This document shows positions 7,132 through 12,733 of a stretch of 16,860 nt of DNA, one piece after another; positions within the stretch are counted from its first letter, which is position 1; each line of letters begins with the position of its first letter. The DNA comes from an uncultured Oscillospiraceae bacterium (GTDB lineage: Bacteria; Bacillota; Clostridia; Oscillospirales; Oscillospiraceae). The notes beneath the pieces were generated by a model. That model made no database searches, had not been told where the DNA came from, and worked only from the letters and a program-made list of their open reading frames with translations. Both the position numbers and the translations under genes were made by a program. The stretch lies in NCBI GenBank assembly GCA_947627085.1, contig CANQUO010000020.1:1-16860 (forward strand), written 5' to 3'.

Positions 7132-8466
7132 ATGAAAAAGCGATATCTGGCGCTCTTATGCGCCATAATTATCTCCATGGCCGCCGTGCTGGCGGTGGGG
7201 GCGTACGGGAAATACGCCGTTCTGGCCCCGCTGGGGCTGGACGGCGGACTGGGACTTCCGGAGATACCCTTTGCCTTACTTGCGGACGACGGGCTTAAAA
7301 TGCGCATCGAGCTTGCCAGGGAGCTTAAAGACGAGGAGCGGGAGCCCCCAACGGAGTCCCCGACAGAAGAGCCCACGGAGCCACCTACGGACCCTCCGAC
7401 GGAGCCCTCGACAGAGCCACCTACGGAGCCGACCACAGAACCACCCACAGAACCGCCCACGGAGCCCCCGACCGAACCGCCGACCGAGCCGCCCGCGACC
7501 GAGCCCACGGGGAATACCGGGCTTGGTCCCCCGGAGCACAGGCCGGTGCCGAATCCCGACGTGACACCGGTGGACGACGAGTGGTTCAGCGACGCTTTAT
7601 TCATCGGCGATTCCCGGACCGAGGGACTTCGGGACTACGCCAGGGTGGACGGGGCGGACTACTTCTGCGACGTGGGTATGAGCGTATTCAACATTTACGG
7701 CAAGAGCCTTTCCGATTGGCGCTTTTCCAACATGTCCATAAAAGAGCTTCTGAGCTCCGTGACCTACGGGAAGGTTTACATAAATCTTGGTGTCAACGAG
7801 GCCGGCTACGGCATGGAGGAGCTCATACGGGCGTATTCAAAGCTTCTGGACCTCATCCGCGAAAAGGAGCCCGACGCCATTATAATCATCCAGGCCATAA
7901 TGACCACGGGACGGCGTGAAGCGGCCATCCGGCCCTACTCCGCGCCGGAGAAGCTGTTCGCCATAAATAAGCGCCTTGAGGAGCTGGCGGACGGCGTGAA
8001 TATCTTCTACATCGACGTAAACGAGCTGGTGGCGGGGGAGGACGGGTACCTGCCCGAGGACCTGTCCGGCGACGGGTGCCACCTATACGCCAAAAAGCAC
8101 CCCATGTGGATGGACTGGATAAGGGCGGCCTCCGCCGACGTGTGGGAGAAATATCAAAGGGCCCACGCGCCGGAGGACCCCACAGACCCCACGGCTCCGA
8201 CGGACCCAACGCCTCCGACTGATTCCATGCCTCCGACGGACCCGACAGGCCCAACGGACGCCACGGACCCCGCAACGCCCACAAATCCCGCTGAACCTAC
8301 GGACACAACAAATCCCACAGAGACATCCGTTCCCACGGATTTCATAACGACTGAGCCAACTCAACAAAGCGAAAGCCCGTCTGATACGTCAGACGGGCTT
8401 TCAGACTGTCAAAAAAGCCCTGCGGGCTTTTTCCGACAAGGAGAACGTGCGGGAAATTTTCTCTGA
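7132..8466 (+). CDS. Exported SGNH/GDSL hydrolase-acyltransferase with Pro-Thr-rich arms
   Basis: A 444-residue protein: signal or anchor segment 4-25, a Pro/Thr/Glu-repeat stalk (about 72-126), an SGNH domain (about 150-335) and a second Pro/Thr/Asp-rich arm (about 347-410). The SGNH motifs are clear: FIGDSRTEG with Ser161, INLGVNE (217-223, the block that holds the oxyanion Asn), and DGCHLY with Asp314 and His317. With the MBOAT gene 9 nt upstream it probably forms a two-part O-acetyltransferase acting outside the membrane; a plain esterase is the alternative. ATG 7132 is chosen over GTG 7123 because AGGTGAGGG lies before it and MKKRY is a normal signal start. Odd: the last 31 codons (from 8371) come from a multi-hairpin repeat element that contains a terminator, so the annotated C-terminus is probably not original. 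Confidence 0.87.
   Translation: MKKRYLALLCAIIISMAAVLAVGAYGKYAVLAPLGLDGGLGLPEIPFALLADDGLKMRIELARELKDEEREPPTESPTEEPTEPPTDPPTEPSTEPPTEPTTEPPTEPPTEPPTEPPTEPPATEPTGNTGLGPPEHRPVPNPDVTPVDDEWFSDALFIGDSRTEGLRDYARVDGADYFCDVGMSVFNIYGKSLSDWRFSNMSIKELLSSVTYGKVYINLGVNEAGYGMEELIRAYSKLLDLIREKEPDAIIIIQAIMTTGRREAAIRPYSAPEKLFAINKRLEELADGVNIFYIDVNELVAGEDGYLPEDLSGDGCHLYAKKHPMWMDWIRAASADVWEKYQRAHAPEDPTDPTAPTDPTPPTDSMPPTDPTGPTDATDPATPTNPAEPTDTTNPTETSVPTDFITTEPTQQSESPSDTSDGLSDCQKSPAGFFRQGERAGNFL
7345..7506 (+). repeat. Low-complexity (E/D)PPT-coding repeat
   Basis: About 160 bases encode degenerate tetrapeptides of the EPPT, DPPT or EPST kind. Third positions vary (acg, aca, acc), so the array is conserved at protein level more than at DNA level. 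It forms the extended stalk between membrane segment and SGNH domain and is a likely site of repeat-length variation. Confidence 0.75.
8170..8355 (+). repeat. Low-complexity Pro-Thr-Asp-coding segment
   Basis: Encodes imperfect repeats such as DPTAPTDPTPPTD after the SGNH domain, becoming less regular and richer in Asn and Ser towards 8355. It ends shortly before the multi-hairpin element. A second Pro-Thr arm C-terminal to an SGNH domain suggests a wall-spanning or wall-associated tail. Confidence 0.65.
8371..8402. repeat. Left 32-nt palindrome of the element
   Basis: Perfect hairpin: arm GAAAGCCCGTCTGA, loop TACG, and the exact complement. Fourteen pairs. No T-tract follows on the plus strand; an A-run (8411-8416) starts 9 nt later. 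Identical to the copy at 8605. Confidence 0.9.
8412..8432. terminator. Bidirectional intrinsic terminator inside the element
   Basis: AAAAAGCCC, loop TGC, GGGCTTTTT. The stem has four G-C pairs flanked by A-tract and T-tract, so it can end transcripts of the SGNH operon on plus and of the DegV operon on minus. It lies within the annotated SGNH reading frame. Confidence 0.75.
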
Positions 8467-8494
8467 ATTTTGCGAAATTCAGAGAAAATCTCCC
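8451..8494. other. Long internal hairpin of the element
   Basis: A perfect 15-pair stem (8456-8470 with 8475-8489, loop TGCG), extended by GGGA/TCCC pairs beyond one mismatch. The plus-strand stop codon of the SGNH frame (8464-8466) lies in its left arm. Confidence 0.8.
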
Positions 8495-8497
8495 TGC

Positions 8498-8539
8498 TGT
8501 CGCCCTGCGCGCGCCCCGTAGGGGCACACTTGGGCGACA
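8498..8539. other. Nested hairpin of the element
   Basis: Outer arms TGTCGCCC (8498-8505) and GGGCGACA (8532-8539) enclose an inner stem GCCCC, loop GTA, GGGGC (8513-8525). Confidence 0.75.
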
Positions 8540-8545
8540 AAAGGG

Positions 8546-8578
8546 ATTTTTCCCGACGTACATGCCGCCGGGAAAAAT
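8546..8578. other. Ten-pair hairpin of the element
   Basis: ATTTTTCCCG (8546-8555) pairs exactly with CGGGAAAAAT (8569-8578) around a 13-nt loop. Confidence 0.7.
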
Positions 8579-8604
8579 ATTGAATTTGAGTTTTTTGACA
8601 AACT

Positions 8605-8636
8605 GAAAGCCCGTCTGATACGTCAGACGGGCTTTC
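8605..8636. repeat. Right 32-nt palindrome of the element
   Basis: Identical to 8371-8402. It lies 13 nt past the stop codon of the minus-strand DegV gene and may help to end or protect that transcript, although no T-tract follows directly. Confidence 0.9.
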
Positions 8637-8649
8637 ACCAAATTTTAGC

Positions 8650-9513
8650 TTATTCCGGTTTAGAGTCGATGTAGAATACACCGAGAGTACCGGGGCCGCA
8701 GTGGATGGTGACAACGCTCCCGGCTCTTGTGACGTGGACGTTTTTAAAGCGACCCAAAGCCCGGACCCGGTCCGCGATCTCGTCGATTATCTCCTGGGGC
8801 AGACGCCCGGTGTGGGAGACGAACACGTTGTCGGGGTCCGCGTTTTTCAAAAGTGGCTCTAAATCCTCATAGTACTTGCGTATGACGTCGGTCTGCTTTC
8901 CCCGGTACTTTTTCGCCACGCCCAGCTTTCCGTCGATGACGGTGATCTTCGGCTTTATCTTGAGGGCGCTCCCGATAAGCGCCGTGGCCGCGCTGCAACG
9001 GCCTCCACGGTGGATGTAGGTCAGCGTCTCAATGACCGAGGTGGTGCGCACGTAGGGGACGAAGGAGTTTACATAATCTTCAACCCTCCGCAGGTCGGTC
9101 TCCCCGGATTCTATCATATCCGCGGCCTTGAGTATGAGAAGGCCGATGCCGGTGCAAAGGTTCAGGGAATCTATGACGGCCACGTGGTCCGAGTAGCCCA
9201 GGTTCTCAGCGGCCATGCGGAAAATATTGCAGGAGGCCGACAGATGCGAGGAGATGCCGAAAAATATCACGTCGTCCCCGCTGTTCACCGCCTCTTTGAG
9301 GGCGTTTTCCGCGTCGCCCACGGAGAAGGCGGCGGTGACCGGGGTGGAGTTGTGCTCGTCGGACCAGGCGTAGAGCTCGTCAGGCGATATGTCCACCCAG
9401 TCGGTGTAGGTCCTGTCGCCCATGTTGACATAGAGGGGTATTATCCGGATATTGTGCTTTGCTATGAGCTCCGGCCCCAGGTCGTTTGTGCTGTCGGCGT
9501 AGATTTTTATCAT
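8650..9513 (-). CDS. DegV family fatty acid-binding protein
   Basis: A 287-residue cytoplasmic protein with the DegV pattern. It opens with a beta strand into the lipid-carboxylate site DST (7-9), then IIPLYVNMGDRTYTD (24-38). The family's conserved ligand region follows (HNSTPVTAAFSVGDA, 54-68), then the SSHLSASCN block (88-96). The late segment has ETLTYIHRGGRCSAATALIGSALKIKP in family order (162-188). DegV/FakB proteins bind a single fatty acid and in Firmicutes present it to the kinase FakA; no FakA is in the window. AAAGGAGC precedes the start. It lies 24 nt behind the alpha-galactosidase gene and is probably the last gene of that operon, though no direct sugar link is evident. Confidence 0.92.
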   Translation of the reverse strand: MIKIYADSTNDLGPELIAKHNIRIIPLYVNMGDRTYTDWVDISPDELYAWSDEHNSTPVTAAFSVGDAENALKEAVNSGDDVIFFGISSHLSASCNIFRMAAENLGYSDHVAVIDSLNLCTGIGLLILKAADMIESGETDLRRVEDYVNSFVPYVRTTSVIETLTYIHRGGRCSAATALIGSALKIKPKITVIDGKLGVAKKYRGKQTDVIRKYYEDLEPLLKNADPDNVFVSHTGRLPQEIIDEIADRVRALGRFKNVHVTRAGSVVTIHCGPGTLGVFYIDSKPE

Positions 9514-9522
9514 TTGCGCTCC

Positions 9523-9548
9523 TTTAAAACCACTATTTTAAAACCACT
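9523..9548 (-). repeat. 12-bp direct repeat over the alpha-galactosidase stop codon
   Basis: TTTAAAACCACT (plus strand) occurs at 9523-9534 and 9537-9548, a 14-nt period. On the coding strand one copy holds the last two codons and stop of the alpha-galactosidase and the other runs into the DegV ribosome site. It looks like a small tandem duplication that widened the gap between the two genes. Confidence 0.7.
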
Positions 9549-11139
9549 CTTTTGGTATATTTATCGTGTGCTCGATGCCCTCTAACTCATAGGTAACCTT
9601 GAATTCGTCGGGGTAGAAGCGGATGTTTTCGGCGTTTTCCGAAAGCTTCCTTATGTAGCCGTAGGCCTCCCGCTGGGCCTGGGAGTACCGGGCCACGTCG
9701 TCGGAGGTGAGTAACACCCCGCCGAAGAGGGCGTTTATCTCCGCCAGGAGCCGCTTTTGCTCCGGAAGGAGGTCTATATTCTCGTCCCGGAGGAAGAATA
9801 CGTCCGGGTCGTTTAGATGTCCCCGGCCGTTAAGCTCCCGGCGGTAGAGGGTGTTCAAAATCGCCTGCCTGGTGCTGACGCGCTCCCGGTGGCAAAGGCG
9901 CATTTGCGGCTTGTCGTCCCAGTCCAGGGACACGTCGCAGGATACGCGGCAGTACTCAAATTTCCCGAGGGAGGGGAACACCGGCACGCCGCAACCCAGG
10001 ATCGGCGTATCCCCGCAGAGGCGGCGAAGAAGGTCAACGGCCCTTATCATCCGGGCGGCCCGGGTCTCGGTGTCCGTGCCGAAGGGCGCGGCGGCGTAGA
10101 GGAAATCGAGCTTCAATAGGTCGAAGCCCCAGTCGTTTATGACCCGGTCAAAGACCAGCTTTAAGTGCTCCGTGACCTGGGGGTTATCAATGTCCATGGC
10201 GTAAAAGCCGCCCCAGTTTGACCCCTGGCTCCAGGGCTCGCCGTTGTGCTTTAAAAGCCACTCCGGGTGCTCGGATACTAATTTCGAGTCCTTTTTCACC
10301 GCGAAGGGGGCCAGCCAGAGCCCGGCCTTAAAACCGGAGGCGTGGATATCCTCCACGATGGGCGCTAACCCCTCGGGGAACTTTATGCTGTCCGCCTCCA
10401 GCCAGTCGCCCACGGCGGGCTCCCAGCCGTCGTCGATCTGAAAGAGATCGCCACTTTTGAGAAGCGTCCCGCAGCCTTTAAGATCGCCCTCGATGCTCTC
10501 CCGGGTTATGTCCTCGTAGCGGTTATACCAGCTGGAGTAGCCCCTGATTTTCGGGGCGGGTATGGGCTTTATCCCGGCGGCGCTGAACCAGGCGTCAAAT
10601 ACCTCGTCCTCATTTCCGATGGCGGATTTAAGGTCGAAAAGGCGATACTCCCCGCCGCATTTTACTCCGGCGCAGTCGCGCCTCAATGTCAGAGACGCCA
10701 GGGCCGCGTCGTACTCAAATAGGGTGTAGCCCGGGGCCTCGTCCAGGGAGCCTAAGAGCCTCAAGGTATCGCCCCGGCGGAAGTAGCAGTAGGAGTGGCC
10801 GTGGGTCACGCCGTGGAGCTTGGGGTAGCGGACAAAGTGGTAGTCCGCGTACCGGTCGAAGTCGTATTTCCGGACCGTGGGCCGGGGGACCCGGGAGAGG
10901 TCCCATATCATGTCATGGACGCCGTACTCCGGACAGGAGGTCCAGGTCTGATAGCCGTTCATGAATATTTTGTCATTTTCAAGTACGGCTACGGGTATCC
11001 GGGCGACCACGCTTTTTATGACGCCGTTTGACAGGCCGGCCGCAATATGAAGGGTATCGCCCCAATCAAAAAGCTCCCGGCCCTCCAGGGTAACGGGGCC
11101 GCTTTCGGTGTCGACCGCGGCGCGCCAGGTCATGAGCAT
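9538..11139 (-). CDS. Alpha-galactosidase, glycoside hydrolase family 36
   Basis: A 533-residue protein without a signal peptide, hence cytoplasmic. It has an N-terminal beta-domain, then a TIM barrel beginning about residue 190. Clan GH-D motifs are plain: YSSWYNRY (201-208), FQIDDGWE (233-240), GLWLAPF (273-279), the nucleophile in LLKLDFLYA (Asp345), and the acid/base in RVSCDVSLDW (Asp402). GH36 enzymes hydrolyse terminal alpha-1,6-galactose from melibiose, raffinose and related sugars. The protein is shorter than the 700-plus-residue GH36 enzymes and resembles the compact Thermotoga GalA type. The start codon overlaps the stop of the symporter gene (TAATG), with GGGAGG upstream, so translation is coupled and the transporter's cargo is probably this enzyme's substrate. 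ATG three codons in (11133) is an alternative start. Confidence 0.92.
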   Translation of the reverse strand: MLMTWRAAVDTESGPVTLEGRELFDWGDTLHIAAGLSNGVIKSVVARIPVAVLENDKIFMNGYQTWTSCPEYGVHDMIWDLSRVPRPTVRKYDFDRYADYHFVRYPKLHGVTHGHSYCYFRRGDTLRLLGSLDEAPGYTLFEYDAALASLTLRRDCAGVKCGGEYRLFDLKSAIGNEDEVFDAWFSAAGIKPIPAPKIRGYSSWYNRYEDITRESIEGDLKGCGTLLKSGDLFQIDDGWEPAVGDWLEADSIKFPEGLAPIVEDIHASGFKAGLWLAPFAVKKDSKLVSEHPEWLLKHNGEPWSQGSNWGGFYAMDIDNPQVTEHLKLVFDRVINDWGFDLLKLDFLYAAAPFGTDTETRAARMIRAVDLLRRLCGDTPILGCGVPVFPSLGKFEYCRVSCDVSLDWDDKPQMRLCHRERVSTRQAILNTLYRRELNGRGHLNDPDVFFLRDENIDLLPEQKRLLAEINALFGGVLLTSDDVARYSQAQREAYGYIRKLSENAENIRFYPDEFKVTYELEGIEHTINIPKEWF

Positions 11140-12539
11140 TATTTTGCCTCCCTTTTGGCCTTGAGCGTATCGCCGATCTCGTCCATACGCTTATCGGTGA
11201 GGGTGAACTTGGCGGCAAAGACGAAAAACGCCACCACAAGGCCGATGATGGGCAAAACGGTCATTAAAAGCCGAAGGCCCGTGATGGTGGAGGCGGACTG
11301 GGCGATGATCTCGCCGGTCTCCTCGGTGTCACCCACAAGGCCGATAAGCTTGATGCCGATGCCGGTGATAAATACGGCCAGACCCGACGCGGCCTTCACC
11401 ACGAAGGTCTGCATGGAGAATATGACGGACTCCTCACGGCGGCCTGTTTTGAGCTCGCCGTAGTCCACGGAGTTTGAGAGAAAGACGGTGGTCAGCACCG
11501 TCATTATGCCGTTGGCGGCGAACACAAGGGCCCCGCACACACATATAAGGACCATGTTTGAGGAAAAGCCCGCGAAGCACACGGCCAATATGAGCGCGTA
11601 GCCCAGCATGGCGGTGCCGAGAGCGCCCTTGAATATCTGTGTGTTGCCGAATTTCTTCCGCAAGAGGGGATAGACCGCCATCATGCCCAGTATCTGGAAC
11701 ACGCCGCCAACCATTGTAAAGACGGTGTAGCTGCCCTTCCAGCCGGTGCCGCCGAAGTCATATTTGAAAAAGTAGATCACAAGGTTGCTCGTAAGGTAGA
11801 GGGCGCTGTTTATCATGAGTATGGCCAGCACCGTTATCATGGCCTGATCGTTGCGGAAAAGGGCTTTGAACATCTGGGGGATGGTGGAGGTCTCCATTCG
11901 GCCTATATCGTGCTCGCGGACCTTAAGAGTGCAAAATACCTCGGCGACGACGAATATGACAGCCACGATGAGGGAGAAAAGAGCGAAGCCCCGGCGCTCG
12001 CTGTCACCGCCGAGAAAGCCCACGGCCATAACGGTGCCCACCTGGATAAGGGCGGAGCCCACGCCGGCGCAGGTCCGGCCGATCACGGAGAGATTTTCAC
12101 GGTCGGCGCTGGTGGAGGTTATGGCGGGGATCATGGACCAGTAGGGTATGTCCATCATGGTGTAGGTGGTGCCCCAGAGTATGTAAATGACGGTGAAGTA
12201 GACCATGAGGCTCGTGCCCCCGATATTCGGCGCGGCAAAGAGGGCGTACAGGGTGAAAGCGTTCAGCACCGAGCCGGATATGAGCCAGGGACGAAAACGC
12301 CCCCACTTCGTCTTGGTCTTGGCGACCAGGATACCCATGAAGGGGTCGTTCAGCGCGTCAAAGACGCGGGCGATCATAAGGATCGTGCCCACAAAGACGG
12401 AGGACAGGTGCAAAATCTCCTGATAGTAGTACATCACATAGGTGGCCGACAGGGCGTAGACCATGTCCTTGCCCACGGCGCCGATGCCGAAGGCGATTTT
12501 TTGAGAACGTGTGAGCTTCAAATAAATCTCTCCTCTCAT
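11139..12539 (-). CDS. GPH family (MelB-like) sugar:cation symporter
   Basis: A 466-residue, 12-segment MFS transporter of the glycoside-pentoside-hexuronide family. Signature positions include GAVGKDMVYAL (20-30), ARVFDALNDPFMG (57-69) with Asp61 and Asp65, which correspond to the cation-site aspartates of MelB, and the loop TKWGRFRPW (77-85). It would import an alpha-galactoside with Na+ or H+ for the GH36 enzyme encoded immediately downstream. Start is uncertain. ATG 12539 has an AAAGGA site. A TTG at 12521, six codons in, has a stronger AGAGGAG site and would give MKLTRSQKIAFGIG, the usual length for this family. A sigma-A-like promoter lies about 60 nt upstream. No repressor gene is adjacent. 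Confidence 0.92.
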   Translation of the reverse strand: MRGEIYLKLTRSQKIAFGIGAVGKDMVYALSATYVMYYYQEILHLSSVFVGTILMIARVFDALNDPFMGILVAKTKTKWGRFRPWLISGSVLNAFTLYALFAAPNIGGTSLMVYFTVIYILWGTTYTMMDIPYWSMIPAITSTSADRENLSVIGRTCAGVGSALIQVGTVMAVGFLGGDSERRGFALFSLIVAVIFVVAEVFCTLKVREHDIGRMETSTIPQMFKALFRNDQAMITVLAILMINSALYLTSNLVIYFFKYDFGGTGWKGSYTVFTMVGGVFQILGMMAVYPLLRKKFGNTQIFKGALGTAMLGYALILAVCFAGFSSNMVLICVCGALVFAANGIMTVLTTVFLSNSVDYGELKTGRREESVIFSMQTFVVKAASGLAVFITGIGIKLIGLVGDTEETGEIIAQSASTITGLRLLMTVLPIIGLVVAFFVFAAKFTLTDKRMDEIGDTLKAKREAK

Positions 12540-12598
12540 TTTTCCTTTCCCGGCGGAGGTACGCGTCTCCCGCGCGGCCCCGCCTTTGGACTTCCTCT

Positions 12599-12627
12599 AT
12601 TATGCAATAAATGAATGTTTATCGCAA
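12599..12627 (-). promoter_or_regulatory. Promoter of the alpha-galactoside operon
   Basis: On the minus strand TTGCGA (12622-12627), 17-nt spacer, CATAAT (12599-12604). Predicted transcription start near 12592 leaves a 50-70 nt leader that is very GC-rich (12545-12595) and could fold. No clear operator was found. Confidence 0.5.
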
Positions 12628-12690
12628 GAAAAGAATAGCTTTTTGGAATATCATACAAGAAACGCCGTCAAATTTTGTGCAAAAAACCAA

Positions 12691-12718
12691 TTTCCCCTCC
12701 CGGGTGGGGGAGGGGAAA
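12691..12718 (-). terminator. Intrinsic terminator after the M3-SLH peptidase gene
   Basis: An 11-pair stem (12691-12701 with 12708-12718, arm TTTCCCCTCCC) around a 6-nt loop. Reading on the minus strand it is followed by TTGG and then TTTTTT (12681-12686). It begins 15 nt beyond the peptidase stop and separates that gene from the symporter promoter. Confidence 0.8.
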
Positions 12719-12733
12719 TAAATATGTGTGTCG

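Larger units (their letters stand above)
8371..8636. mobile_element. 266-bp multi-hairpin repeat element with inverted ends (MITE/REP-like)
   Basis: The element is bounded by two identical 32-nt palindromes (8371-8402 and 8605-8636). The bases just inside them, 8403-8416 and 8591-8604, are also inverted copies with 12 of 14 matching, so the terminal inverted repeats are 46 bp with 44 matches. The interior is nearly all hairpins: a bidirectional terminator (8412-8432), a long stem (8451-8494), a nested stem (8498-8539) and a 10-bp stem (8546-8578). It has no transposase. Both strands give junk open frames (KARLTYQTGF on minus, SPSDTSDGLSD on plus), which I recall as common spurious ORFs in gut clostridial genomes; that recollection is unverified. 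No clear target duplication is visible. It lies between convergent genes. Confidence 0.65.

Noticed and set aside
7345..7506. Regular repeats as a possible CRISPR or DNA-level satellite array
   Set aside because: The period is 12 nt with variable third codon positions and it is in frame with a coding sequence; there are no spacers.
8342..8714. Minus-strand open frames of about 100 codons across the hairpin element (KARLTYQTGF and ESPSDVSDGL types)
   Set aside because: They read straight through palindromes and a terminator, have repeated identical ends derived from the two copies of the palindrome, and one overlaps the DegV gene. They are by-products of the repeat.
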